In this document: positions 30,409 through 38,524 of the stretch, one piece after another
Layout: each line of letters starts with the position of its first letter
Numbering within the stretch: the stretch's first letter is position 1
The notes under the pieces: model-generated
Told to the model about the DNA's origin: nothing
The model's input: the letters and a program-made list of their open reading frames with translations, nothing else
Databases searched by the model: none
DNA from: a virus
Length of the DNA: 38,524 nucleotides
IMG/VR virus record: IMGVR_UViG_3300026183_000016
Span: 1 to 38,524 of that record
Strand: one strand, 5' to 3'
Program-made: the position numbers and the translations under genes

Positions 30409-31581
30409 ATGACAGACAAAACAATTACTGAAAATTGGGAAAATACAAAATCTGCTCTGCTAGAAGGACTTGAAGGTCAAAGAAAAGAGACTATGGGTGC
30501 AATCCTAGAGAACACTCAAACTTATTTGGCTGAAGCGGCTACAGCCGGTGCCACAGGCGCTGGTAATGTTGCGGCTTTAAACAAGGTTATCCTTCCAGTA
30601 ATCAGAAGGGTTATGCCCACTGTGATCGCAAACGAAATCGTTGGTGTACAACCAATGACAGGTCCAGTTGGACAAATCCACACATTAAGAGTTAGATACG
30701 CTGACTCATTCAATTCAACATCAGGTACTGATACTACAGCAGGCGAAGAAGCACTTTCTCCGTTCAAAATTGCTGAAGGTTATTCAGGTGACGTTGACGA
30801 CAAAGCGGCTTCAACATCAACACTAGAAGGTGCGGCTGGTAACAGACTATCAATTCAAGTGTTAAAACAAACTGTAGAAGCTAAGACAAGAAAGCTATCA
30901 GCAAGATGGACTTTTGAGTCGGCTCAAGATGCTAACGCAATGCACGGTCTTGATGTAGAAGCTGAAATTATGGCGGCTCTAGCACAAGAAATAACAGCTG
31001 AAATCGATCAAGAAATTTTAGGTTCACTAAATTCTCTAGCAACATCGGCGGCAACAAACTTTGACATGAACAGTGTAACTGGTACACACACATATATCGG
31101 TGACAAACATGCAGTTTTAGCCATCCTGATCAACAGAGAAGCAAACTTGATTGCACAAAGAACAAGAAGAGGTGCAGGTAACTGGGCAGTAATGTCTCCA
31201 ACAGCACTTACAATTCTTCAATCAGCGACAACTTCAGCGTTTGCAAGAACAACTGAAGGTTCTTTTGATGCACCAACTAACACTAAATTTGTTGGTACAT
31301 TAAACGGTTCTATGAGAGTATACGTTAATTCATATGCTTCTGATAGTGCTAACGTACTAGTTGGTTACAAAGGTCCAGGCGAAGTGGATGCGGCGGCTTT
31401 CTATTGCCCATACATTCCTCTAATGTCTTCTGGCGTTGTAATTGATCCAGGTACATTTGAGCCAGTAGTATCGTTCATGACAAGATACGGTTATGTAGAG
31501 TTAAACAACACTGCATCATCACTTGGTAATGCACAAGACTACATCTCAAAAATCGGTGTATCAAACTTGTCATTTGTGTAA
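30409..31581 (+). CDS. gp23: major capsid protein gp23
   Basis: A 390-residue HK97-fold capsid protein of the T4 family. Conserved segments are VILPVIRRVMPTVIANEIVG, VQPMTGPVGQIHTLRVRY, AKTRKLSARWTFESAQDANA, AEIDQEILGSL and the C-terminal YCPYIPLMSSGVVIDPGTFE. The gp21 cleavage site is probably after Glu42 (YLAE, then AATAGATG), giving a mature protein of about 348 residues. T4 gp23 has 521 residues; the shorter length fits marine relatives without the T4 insertion domain. An AAGGAG site and a strong terminator after the stop point to high expression. Confidence 0.97.
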   Translation: MTDKTITENWENTKSALLEGLEGQRKETMGAILENTQTYLAEAATAGATGAGNVAALNKVILPVIRRVMPTVIANEIVGVQPMTGPVGQIHTLRVRYADSFNSTSGTDTTAGEEALSPFKIAEGYSGDVDDKAASTSTLEGAAGNRLSIQVLKQTVEAKTRKLSARWTFESAQDANAMHGLDVEAEIMAALAQEITAEIDQEILGSLNSLATSAATNFDMNSVTGTHTYIGDKHAVLAILINREANLIAQRTRRGAGNWAVMSPTALTILQSATTSAFARTTEGSFDAPTNTKFVGTLNGSMRVYVNSYASDSANVLVGYKGPGEVDAAAFYCPYIPLMSSGVVIDPGTFEPVVSFMTRYGYVELNNTASSLGNAQDYISKIGVSNLSFV

Positions 31582-31605
31582 TCCACAAACAAGTTAAACA
31601 TATTG

Positions 31606-31635
31606 AAGCCTCCCAGGAAACTGGGGGGCTTTTTC
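31606..31635 (+). terminator. strong intrinsic terminator after gp23
   Basis: An 11-bp stem (31606-31616 with 31621-31631, one G-T pair) with a GAAA tetraloop closes into TTTTTCTTTT. It insulates the head operon from the next gene. Unlike the other terminators it is GC-rich and not of the GCGGT type. Confidence 0.93.
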
Positions 31636-31665
31636 TTTTAAGCACATTTTAATCAAATCATTGAC

Positions 31666-31677
31666 AATAAATAAATA
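31666..31677 (+). promoter_or_regulatory. late promoter, two overlapping octamers
   Basis: AATAAATAAATA contains two overlapping AATAAATA octamers (31666-31673 and 31670-31677). The message would start at 31679 or 31683, close to AAGGAG before the ATG at 31696. Confidence 0.65.
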
Positions 31678-31695
31678 TAGTAAAGGAGCATAGAA

Positions 31696-34098
31696 ATGCC
31701 AGCAAAAGTAGTTAGACGGTCATCAGGAACAATCTCGTTTGATTCAAACGTGAATTTTGTGAATGATTTACTTACTGTTAGCACAACAGATTTAACAACC
31801 ACTGATCCAATTATTACTGTTAATGATCAAGCAGGAACAGTGCCAGGCGCAGGATCAGGTTTAGAAGTTTCAGCTGGTAACGTTGCAGTAGCAAGTTTGT
31901 TATATACATCTTCTGCAGGTAACGGTAATTGGGCATTTGTAGGTGAAGGATCAATGACAGTTGACTTTCAAAATGCTACTTTTAATAATTTTTCAATAGG
32001 AACAGTTGCAAGTATTAATGTAACTTCTAATTTATCATCTCCAGGTGCAAACATAACTGGTGGTTATATAGATTCAACAGCAATTGGTTCTACTACACCA
32101 TCAACAGGTTCATTTACAGATTTAACAGCAACAGGCACAGTATCACTTGGTGCTCATTCGGGTACATTAACAGGCGATACAACAGGTTTACACACTGGAA
32201 ATGTGTTAGCGGCCAATACAGATGTAATTTTAAATGTTGGTTCAAGTCCAGCTATGTTAACAGGACAAGTGTCAAGTATTGCAAATCATGACACAGATAA
32301 TTTAGGTGAAGGCACAACAAATTTATATTACACTGACACAAGATGGGACAATAGATTAGCAACTAAAACAACAGACAATGTGATAGAAGGTGCGTCAAAT
32401 CTTTACTATACAAACGCAAGAGCAGATGCAAGAATTAATGCGGCCAACTTAACTGATTTAAACAATGTAACTATTGCCAGTGCAAACTCAGGTGAAGTTT
32501 TAACTTGGAGCGGTACTGCATGGATCAATCAAGCTCAAGCACAGAATGTAGTTAATAGCAGTGTTGATGATGACAACAGCACAACAGCAATTTCAGGAGC
32601 CACACTAGAGGCAGAAGCGGCTTCAGGATTATCAGTTGCACTAAATCCATCAAGTAACTCTAATAATATTTTAGTCACAGCACATGTAAAATATCAAGTA
32701 CAGTCAAGCACAGGTACAACTGCTTTTTATGTTAGATTATATAGAAATAAAGGTTTAGTTGGAGAAACACTATTAGCAGAAGACACAGTTTATGAATCTG
32801 CTAACACACCAACAATTTATCAAAGTAATTTTAATGTTTATGACATACCAGGTGGGTCAGCAACATATTCAGTTTATTATGATGCTTCCACAGCCAATGG
32901 TACTTTGACACCTAACCCACAACACTCTGATACAACAGCATCAAAAGGTTATATCACAGCCACAGAAGTTAGAATTTCATCACTGAACATTGTAGAAGAC
33001 ACAACACCATCTCTTGGTGGAACACTAGATGTTAATTCACAAAATATTCAGTTTCCAACAACCACAATTAATGATGTCATAGATGACGATACTTTTGCTA
33101 CTGCTAATGCTACTAAATTGGCAACAGCAGAATCAATCAAAGCATACGTTGACTCACAGGTAGCCACAGCAAATGAATTAAGTGAACTCACAGATGTAAG
33201 CATAGGTACTCCATCAAACGGAGATGTATTGAAATACAACACAAGCACATCTCGTTGGGAAGCAGGTGTAGATGTTGACACAGATACAGGAATTTTAAGT
33301 ATTGTAGAGGACACTTCACCACAATTAGGTGGAGATTTAGATCTTAATTCACAAAATATCACAGGCACAGGTAATATCAATACCACAGGTGATGCAGAAT
33401 TTTCAGGAAATTTAACAGTACAAGGAAACTTAACAGTTAATGGTTCAACAACTACAATTGATGTAACACAATTAGAAGTTGATGATCCAATGATTTATTT
33501 GAATAGAAATGCTGACACAGGCTCAACTAATGCATTAGACTCTGGTCTTTTAATTGAAAGAGGTTCAACAGAAGATCATGCTGGTATGATATGGCAAGAG
33601 TCAACAGACAGATTTAAATTTTTAACATCTTCAAGTGTCACAAGTACTACAACAGTGGTCACAAACATAACACTAGCAGATGTAGAAGCCGCTACAGCTC
33701 ATGTCACAGCAACGTCGGCTCAATATGCTGACTTGGCAGAGTTATATACCAGTGATGCAGAATATCCACGTGGTACAGTTATGGTGTTTGGAGGTGACGC
33801 AGAAGTCACACAATCAACTCAAGCAATGGATCATAAAATTGCTGGAGTAGTTTCTGAAGAACCAGCATACTTGATGAATTCAGGCGAAGAAGGATTAACT
33901 GTTGCTGTAGCATTAAGAGGTAAAGTGCCAGTAATGATTAAAGGTCCTGTTAAAAAAGGTGACCTAATTGTATCTAGCAATGAACCAGGTGTTGGTGAAG
34001 CACATGACGGTGTTACAAACTGTGTTTATGTGATTGGTAAATGTATTGAAAATGACGACACAGAAAATTTAACTAGATTAATTTACTGTGTAATCTAA
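31696..34098 (+). CDS. large fibre-like virion structural protein
   Basis: An 800-residue, Thr/Ser/Asn-rich, beta-rich protein, probably a tail or neck fibre or head decoration fibre. Fibre-type repeats occur at about 205-255 (NLYYTDTRWDNR and NLYYTNARADARI). Two copies of the unit IVEDT-SP-LGG-LD-NSQNI lie near 435 and 535. A typical shaft follows (GNLTVQGNLTVNGSTTTID). The last 130 residues form a compact domain (QYADLAELYTSDAEYPRG, KIAGVVSEEPAYLMNSGEEG, VMIKGPVKKGDLIVSSNEP) found at the ends of marine phage fibres. The host receptor is unknown. It has its own late promoter and terminates by overlapping the convergent gene at 34095. Confidence 0.78.
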   Translation: MPAKVVRRSSGTISFDSNVNFVNDLLTVSTTDLTTTDPIITVNDQAGTVPGAGSGLEVSAGNVAVASLLYTSSAGNGNWAFVGEGSMTVDFQNATFNNFSIGTVASINVTSNLSSPGANITGGYIDSTAIGSTTPSTGSFTDLTATGTVSLGAHSGTLTGDTTGLHTGNVLAANTDVILNVGSSPAMLTGQVSSIANHDTDNLGEGTTNLYYTDTRWDNRLATKTTDNVIEGASNLYYTNARADARINAANLTDLNNVTIASANSGEVLTWSGTAWINQAQAQNVVNSSVDDDNSTTAISGATLEAEAASGLSVALNPSSNSNNILVTAHVKYQVQSSTGTTAFYVRLYRNKGLVGETLLAEDTVYESANTPTIYQSNFNVYDIPGGSATYSVYYDASTANGTLTPNPQHSDTTASKGYITATEVRISSLNIVEDTTPSLGGTLDVNSQNIQFPTTTINDVIDDDTFATANATKLATAESIKAYVDSQVATANELSELTDVSIGTPSNGDVLKYNTSTSRWEAGVDVDTDTGILSIVEDTSPQLGGDLDLNSQNITGTGNINTTGDAEFSGNLTVQGNLTVNGSTTTIDVTQLEVDDPMIYLNRNADTGSTNALDSGLLIERGSTEDHAGMIWQESTDRFKFLTSSSVTSTTTVVTNITLADVEAATAHVTATSAQYADLAELYTSDAEYPRGTVMVFGGDAEVTQSTQAMDHKIAGVVSEEPAYLMNSGEEGLTVAVALRGKVPVMIKGPVKKGDLIVSSNEPGVGEAHDGVTNCVYVIGKCIENDDTENLTRLIYCVI

Positions 34099-34760
34099 TC
34101 ATATTTGTAATTTTTATCATTGTATTTGGCGTGAAATCTTAAAAAAACACCACTCCATTTTTTTATGTCTTTTATCATTTCTTGAGTGTGATAAAATGTC
34201 ATTGGAAATGTGAAAAATTTATACAACTTTTTCATTTCATAAAATCTTCTTTCTAAACGTTGTAATGATCTAGTGTCTTGTTTTATGTCTTGTATTAGAT
34301 TATCAATAAATTCTTTGTCTTTTATCAAATTAATAATTGTTACATGATCTTCATTGTCTTTATTGAAGTTGATATCTATCTCCTGTATTTCAAAATAAAT
34401 TGATCTTACAGGATTAATATTTTTATGATATTTTTTTAGTATTGATTCTATTTTATATTTTTCATTACTGGTTTTTAAATTATTAGTAATAGTATAATAT
34501 ACATCTTCAAGATCGTATCTTAATTGCAAATCAATTTCACTTGAATCTTTGATATAATGTTCAAATGCAGAAACTATTATCTTGTAATATTTTTTAACTT
34601 CGTTTCTTGGTAAATTTGAAAAATATTCATAAAATTTTTGTTTGGTAATACTGTTTTGATCCATATACTGAATGATATGTTTATCAAGTGTACCATCTTT
34701 TTGAAACTTTTTAAAAGATTCAAACAATTTGATTTGTTCTATTTTATAAACTTTTCCCAT
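34095..34760 (-). CDS. helical protein of unknown function
   Basis: A 221-residue protein that I do not recognise. It is Lys-, Tyr- and Ile-rich and predicted helical throughout, with segments such as KLFESFKKFQKDGT, LEDVYYTITNNLKT and RSLQRLERRFYEMKKLYKFF. It has no signal peptide or membrane segment. Its late octamer lies exactly five bases before the ATG. The position between a fibre gene and the neck genes could suggest a fibre assembly or virion role, but only by location. It overlaps the end of the fibre gene by four bases. Confidence 0.65.
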   Translation of the reverse strand: MGKVYKIEQIKLFESFKKFQKDGTLDKHIIQYMDQNSITKQKFYEYFSNLPRNEVKKYYKIIVSAFEHYIKDSSEIDLQLRYDLEDVYYTITNNLKTSNEKYKIESILKKYHKNINPVRSIYFEIQEIDINFNKDNEDHVTIINLIKDKEFIDNLIQDIKQDTRSLQRLERRFYEMKKLYKFFTFPMTFYHTQEMIKDIKKWSGVFLRFHAKYNDKNYKYD

Positions 34761-34765
34761 ACTAC

Positions 34766-34773
34766 TATTTACA
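34766..34773 (-). promoter_or_regulatory. late promoter octamer, leaderless geometry
   Basis: The minus strand reads TGTAAATA, then GTAGT and ATG at 34760, which again places the predicted +1 on the start codon. Confidence 0.55.
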
Positions 34774-34778
34774 AATAG

Positions 34779-35195
34779 TTATTGGTTAAGAATTTTTTTT
34801 ATCTTTTTTATATTTTTTTCGTTGTTTAATGTAGTTTTAGCACCGTTGTGTAAAGGTCTTGGATATTGACCAACTTTGACCCAAGCATATCCGTTGCTTT
34901 CATTATTAAGAGATGGTATAAATTCTTTTGGTGTAACAATAACGTAAGTGTAATATTTAAAACCGTTGTCGTTTGATTGAAATGTATCAAGTGGATTGAT
35001 TTTTTCCATTGGTGGCACAAAACCCATTTCTTCTTTGAGTTCTCTTCTCAAAGCATCTAGTGGAAGTTCTCCCTTTTCAATTTTACCACCCCAAAAACTC
35101 CAAGTGTTTGGATATGACACTTCTTCGCTTCTAAGATTTAATAAAATCTTTTTCGTATCTTGTGCAATAAATGTTGTACCAACTGCCTCGTACAT
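34779..35195 (-). CDS. Nudix hydrolase
   Basis: A 138-residue protein with a perfect Nudix box: Gly37, Glu43 and Arg51-Glu52-x-x-Glu55-Glu56-x-Gly58 (G-x5-E-x7-REUxEExGU). Nudix enzymes hydrolyse nucleoside diphosphate derivatives. T4 encodes NudE in another genome region, so a role in clearing ADP-ribose, NADH or ApnA is possible, but the substrate is unknown. The start at 35195 is preferred over 35222, because an A-rich AAAGG site precedes it and the longer frame adds only a lysine-rich tail. It lies 18 bases before the unknown helical gene. Confidence 0.9.
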   Translation of the reverse strand: MYEAVGTTFIAQDTKKILLNLRSEEVSYPNTWSFWGGKIEKGELPLDALRRELKEEMGFVPPMEKINPLDTFQSNDNGFKYYTYVIVTPKEFIPSLNNESNGYAWVKVGQYPRPLHNGAKTTLNNEKNIKKIKKILNQ

Positions 35196-35225
35196 TTTTT
35201 TTCCTTTTTTTTTATTGTACACTTT

Positions 35226-36590
35226 TTATGGCGTAGGTGCAAGTTCTAATTTCCAATAACCGTTATTATATTGTCCTCTGTGGCTATCTATCCATTGCGA
35301 CCCTGTCCATTTGTATTGTATACCTGTGTTTGTGTTTGTTACATATTCAGCACGAGTATTTTCTGATGCATCAAACACAATTGACCATGCTCCATTATTA
35401 TAAGCAATGATGTCATTTTCTCCACAACTAAAACCTTTAAAACTATTATTGTTAGTGGCAATAGGATTAATAACAAGATATCTTTGTCCGTTCATTGATA
35501 AAGGTAATCCGTTTCCTGGATAAGTTGTTTCTGGATCAATAATTTTATCAACTGCATTTTGAGTGTTTGAAGGCAGTGTACTTGAGTCCAGTGTAAACAA
35601 TAATTTGTTTTTGTCTGTTGGGTGGTATGCAATAGTACCGTAAATTAAATCTGTTGTTGAATCTAAATTGTCTGAATGATTAATAATTAATCTTGAAATT
35701 CCATCTTGTAGTTCTCCGTAAATGTCTAAAAACTCTTTCCAACCTTCATCGTCGTTGGCTCCGTATGCACCAAGCAATGATACTTCATTGCCGGCAATTG
35801 ATATCTGTGCATTTTCTGGTGTGATAATTTGTGTTGATATTTGACCTGGAAACTGTTCAAAAAAGTCAATAAATCTTGGATCGTAATCTAAATCATCAAT
35901 TGATTCTGTGTTGTTTACTCTAGCAACTATTTGTTTGATAATTGATTGTTTTTTAACTTTTGCAGGAGGATTAATCCATATTGGTAAACTAAAAGTTAAC
36001 GTTGACACGTCAAGTTGTGTGTCAACTCCTTGTGGAACAGCACGTGAACTCCAATTGATATCAATTAATTCAACGTTAGTGATATTAGTCCAATCTAAAG
36101 GATTGTCATTTGCCTGTAGTTCTACTGCTGGGTTAAACAGTGTTAGCACTTGTTCTAAAAGTTGTAATTTTTGGTCAGTGTTTGAACACCAAACGTCAAC
36201 AGCCATGTTTAAATTGTATGGGACAGGCATAAATCTTTCTACAGTGTATGTGTTACCAATTTCATGCAAATAAGAATCACTTACTTCGTCATATTTTCTT
36301 TCTTGTACCTGTACTTTGTCAACAAGTCTGGGCTCTTGTAATCTATCTCTTGCAAGTTGTAAGTTAGCAACATACACAGACATAAAAGGTGCTGAACTCA
36401 TAACATTTTCAGAATTATGTCTTTGCAAGTGTGCAACCATTCTGCTCATGTCTGCATATCTTACAGGAACTCTAATGTATGATTCACTATCAGAATTATC
36501 TTTTTTTCCTACACGAATAGAAAAATTATCAAAGATTCTTATGAATTGTAAAATATATCTTCTTATTTGTTGATCGTACCAGTAGTCCAT
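35226..36590 (-). CDS. gp15: tail sheath stabiliser/tail completion protein gp15
   Basis: A 454-residue protein. The first 270 residues match T4 gp15 (272 residues): YDQQIRRYILQFIRIFDNFS, then SYIRVPVRYADMSRM, YTVERFMPVPYNLNMAVDVW, LLEQVLTLFNPAVEL and TLTFSLPIWINPPAK. gp15 caps the finished tail and joins it to the neck. The extra C-terminal 180 residues are beta-rich and end in WTGSQWIDSHRGQYNNGYWK, a piece like carbohydrate-binding or fibre domains. The gene begins one base after the gp14 stop, so they form an operon, as in T4 order 13-14-15 but with gp13 on the other strand. Confidence 0.9.
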   Translation of the reverse strand: MDYWYDQQIRRYILQFIRIFDNFSIRVGKKDNSDSESYIRVPVRYADMSRMVAHLQRHNSENVMSSAPFMSVYVANLQLARDRLQEPRLVDKVQVQERKYDEVSDSYLHEIGNTYTVERFMPVPYNLNMAVDVWCSNTDQKLQLLEQVLTLFNPAVELQANDNPLDWTNITNVELIDINWSSRAVPQGVDTQLDVSTLTFSLPIWINPPAKVKKQSIIKQIVARVNNTESIDDLDYDPRFIDFFEQFPGQISTQIITPENAQISIAGNEVSLLGAYGANDDEGWKEFLDIYGELQDGISRLIINHSDNLDSTTDLIYGTIAYHPTDKNKLLFTLDSSTLPSNTQNAVDKIIDPETTYPGNGLPLSMNGQRYLVINPIATNNNSFKGFSCGENDIIAYNNGAWSIVFDASENTRAEYVTNTNTGIQYKWTGSQWIDSHRGQYNNGYWKLELAPTP

Positions 36591-36591
36591 A

Positions 36592-37839
36592 TTAATCTGC
36601 CTTTGGTGGTATCACCTTACTTAAATTTTGTTTTTCACTGCCATCACCTGTTACTGATGATGAAGATTTGTTGTTGATAAAACTGTCAAGACCTTTGTTT
36701 GAACTTACATAATTACCTCTGTAATTGTCTGAGATTTTGATAAATCTGTTGCCTTGTTTTCTAAATAATCTGCTTGGAGAATAATCAGTACGTAACACAT
36801 ATTGACCGTTTTGTATTGAACTTGGAAAACTGTTTCCAGTGTGCGATATTGTAATGCCTTTTCCAGCAGTTCCGTCTTGACTCTTTGGATCAACTTTGTG
36901 TAATGCTTCTCCTTCAACATATAAATGACCAACTTGATTTCCTTTTGTTGGAACATTTCTTTCAGCTTCGTTGATAACTGCATCGTTGATGTTAATGTCT
37001 GACTGATATGTTGAAATAATATTTTTTAAATCTCCGGCATCTTCACCACTACCAAGAATATCTCTAAATTCTTGTGTGTCTTGCATAGCCACTGCTTTGC
37101 ATCTCCAAATGTGTGGCCACCAACCTGGATCATAACCTTCTTGACCTCTTGCAGTGTCTTCAACCACATAAAATTTATTAATGGCTAAATTTTCTGATGG
37201 AGTAAAAGATGAAACAGTTTGTGTTGCTGAACTGGTTTCACCTGTGAGAGTTTCGTTAGCATCAAACAATCCATCAGTGGTTAATCTTATAGTTTTAGCA
37301 TTGTGATTGTAATCAATAACAGTGCCAACAGTACCTGATGTTGCACCTGTGACAGTTTCACCTTTTCTAAACTTTTTGGTTGGTTTACTTGTTAAGGTAA
37401 TCATGGCCGCTTCAAGTCTTAAATCATCTCTCAAATGCGGTAATTCAAACACATCACCTGGCATGATTTTTCTACCAAGTTGTTCAACCATGCTGTTTAA
37501 ATGAAATGTAATGTAAATTGTATCGCTGGTTTGAAACAAGCCAAATTGTGTCAAATCAAAATCTTGATCATTTAAAGAATAATTACCTCTTAAATCATAT
37601 ACATCTGGATCGTATTTTCTATCTCTATTTTCTAAAAATAATAGATCTTGTATGTTTGCTGGACCCAAACTGCTATTCTTTGGCTGATCATGTGATATAC
37701 TGTTTGTATTAACATGGGGACCTAGGTATTTGTGTACAAATACGCCCGTACCACCTGCATATAGGTGTTCTTTTACTACACGATCAACAAATTTGTAGTC
37801 GTTTCCTTTATCTGGTTTCCATAAGCTAATTCTTGGCAT
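36592..37839 (-). CDS. gp14: neck protein gp14
   Basis: A 415-residue protein with the gp14 core at 55-170 (DLLFLENRDRKYDPDVYDLR, FDLTQFGLFQTSDTIYITFH, LGRKIMPGDVFELPHLRDD). T4 gp14 has 256 residues; the excess is a beta-type insertion at about 155-220 (GETVTGATSGTVGTVIDYN and similar Gly/Thr repeats) and a polar C terminus. gp14 with gp13 forms the neck that closes the head after packaging. The late octamer at 37857-37864 and AAGGA precede the ATG. Confidence 0.87.
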   Translation of the reverse strand: MPRISLWKPDKGNDYKFVDRVVKEHLYAGGTGVFVHKYLGPHVNTNSISHDQPKNSSLGPANIQDLLFLENRDRKYDPDVYDLRGNYSLNDQDFDLTQFGLFQTSDTIYITFHLNSMVEQLGRKIMPGDVFELPHLRDDLRLEAAMITLTSKPTKKFRKGETVTGATSGTVGTVIDYNHNAKTIRLTTDGLFDANETLTGETSSATQTVSSFTPSENLAINKFYVVEDTARGQEGYDPGWWPHIWRCKAVAMQDTQEFRDILGSGEDAGDLKNIISTYQSDININDAVINEAERNVPTKGNQVGHLYVEGEALHKVDPKSQDGTAGKGITISHTGNSFPSSIQNGQYVLRTDYSPSRLFRKQGNRFIKISDNYRGNYVSSNKGLDSFINNKSSSSVTGDGSEKQNLSKVIPPKAD

Positions 37840-37856
37840 AGTTATTCCTTACATAG

Positions 37857-37864
37857 TATTTATT
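37857..37864 (-). promoter_or_regulatory. late promoter octamer of gp14-gp15
   Basis: The minus strand reads AATAAATA, with a predicted +1 at 37851 and a 12-base leader with AAGGA. It is divergent from the gp13 promoter 16 bases away. Confidence 0.65.
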
Positions 37865-37879
37865 GTATTAAAATCTTTT

Positions 37880-37887
37880 TATAAATA
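37880..37887 (+). promoter_or_regulatory. late promoter octamer (perfect TATAAATA) of gp13
   Basis: Exact consensus with a predicted +1 at 37893, only three bases before the ATG at 37896. Confidence 0.7.
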
Positions 37888-37895
37888 CTATTAAC

Positions 37896-38524
37896 ATGGC
37901 TACTAAGAAAACTAACAGACAGGAACTTATTACAGATATTCGTAACATCTTAGGTGATGGTATGGTTGATGTAGAACTTGATCCAAAGCACTATGAACAA
38001 GCAATTGATCTAGCAGTTGATAGATATCGACAAAGATCATCAAATTCTACAGAAGAAGCGTATATTCATTTAGAACTACAGCAAGATATTCAAGAATATA
38101 CACTGTCAAGAGAAGTAATTGAAGTTCGAGAAATTTTTCGAAGATCAGTTGCAGGATCATCAAGTTCGGTTGATTTAGATCCATTTGAACTTGCTTACAC
38201 AAATCTTTACTTTTTACAAGGTGGTAGAATTGGTGGATTGCTAACATGGGATGCATTTGCACAGTATCAAGAAACTGTTAGAAGACTGTTTGGTGGTTAT
38301 TTAAACTTCAAATATGTAACAGAAAAACAAAAATTAATACTAATGAGAAGACCTAGGAGCAAAGAAAATGTGCTGTTACAAGTTTACATGGAAAAACCTG
38401 CTGAAACGTTAATTGATCAAAGATACAGTAAACCATGGATAAGAGATTATGCACTTGCACAGTGTAAAATGATGTTGGGTGAAGCCAGATCTAAATATGG
38501 TACTTTACCTGGTGCGGCTGGTGG
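37896..38524 (+). CDS. gp13: neck protein gp13 (cut by window edge)
   Basis: 209 codons are visible before the window ends. The start MATKKTNRQELITDIRNILG and the following helix (YEQAIDLAVDRYRQRSS) match the gp13/adaptor N terminus. LDPFELAYTNLYFLQGGRIG, FKYVTEKQKLILMRRP and the helix YALAQCKMMLGEARSKYG also match. gp13 binds the portal and with gp14 closes the filled head. It is transcribed divergently from gp14. The C terminus lies outside the window. Confidence 0.88.
   Translation, partial: MATKKTNRQELITDIRNILGDGMVDVELDPKHYEQAIDLAVDRYRQRSSNSTEEAYIHLELQQDIQEYTLSREVIEVREIFRRSVAGSSSSVDLDPFELAYTNLYFLQGGRIGGLLTWDAFAQYQETVRRLFGGYLNFKYVTEKQKLILMRRPRSKENVLLQVYMEKPAETLIDQRYSKPWIRDYALAQCKMMLGEARSKYGTLPGAAG

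Noticed and set aside
31661-31677. TTGACA before the fibre gene as a -35 element
   Set aside because: No -10 hexamer lies 17 bases downstream; the spot falls on the ribosome-binding site. The overlapping AATAAATA octamers explain the site better.
35196-35222. Nine-residue lysine-rich N-terminal extension of the Nudix gene
   Set aside because: It is encoded by the A-rich ribosome-binding region; the start at 35195 fits the family better.
1-38524. CRISPR arrays, insertion sequences, integrase or photosynthesis genes
   Set aside because: I saw no regularly spaced repeats, no transposase or integrase motifs and no psbA-like sequences anywhere in the window.

Overview
This window looks like the virion-morphogenesis region of a T4-like myovirus with a low-GC genome, roughly one third G+C by eye. 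The tail, neck and head proteins are recognisably homologous to T4 proteins but have cyanophage/pelagiphage-type sizes. gp6, gp14 and gp15 are enlarged, gp5 has no lysozyme domain, gp23 is short and gp55 is enlarged. There are no photosynthesis genes and no tRNAs. A marine AT-rich host such as Pelagibacter (SAR11) is plausible, but this is inferred from composition and gene style and is not shown directly.

Layout. 1-4930 (minus): baseplate wedge operon gp25, gp6 and the start of a large structural protein. 5039-7082 (plus): an accessory block with a ClpP-like protease, two unknown proteins, a cold-shock protein and a small membrane protein, punctuated by three look-alike terminators. 7138-12646 (minus): gp48/54-like protein, gp53, a large hub protein and gp5. 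12739-16379 (plus): the late sigma factor gp55 and the gp47/gp46 recombination nuclease. 16418-21028 (both strands): Asp/Asn hydroxylase, two paralogous Rossmann-type proteins on opposite strands, a Dps-like protein, a Holliday-junction-resolvase-like nuclease and an FkbM-like methyltransferase. 21029-21575: a GC-elevated, gene-poor stretch that looks like a structured RNA on the minus strand. 21576-22185: two small genes, one GIY-YIG-like. 22182-23245 (minus): a gp26-like protein whose end carries a perfect T TTT TTC slippery heptamer leading into a 76-codon -1 frame extension. 23340-34098 (plus): tape measure gp29, portal gp20, a small protein, an acidic gp67-like core protein, protease gp21, scaffold gp22, capsid gp23 and a large fibre-like protein. 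34095-37839 (minus): unknown protein, Nudix hydrolase, gp15 and gp14. 37896-end (plus): the start of gp13.

Regulation can be read from the sequence. One promoter class is sigma70-like (TTGACT/TTGACA, 17-base spacer, TATATT-like). It precedes gp55, gp47/46, the accessory genes and the putative RNA. The second class is a T4-late-like octamer (TATAAATA, AATAAATA, ACTAAATA). It precedes most structural operons, as expected for gp55-directed late transcription. Several late octamers lie exactly five bases before the ATG, which predicts leaderless messages.

The most unusual items are the candidate gp26 frameshift (a T4-like counterpart of the lambda G/GT tail chaperone system), the structured RNA locus at 21030-21505, and the leaderless late promoters.
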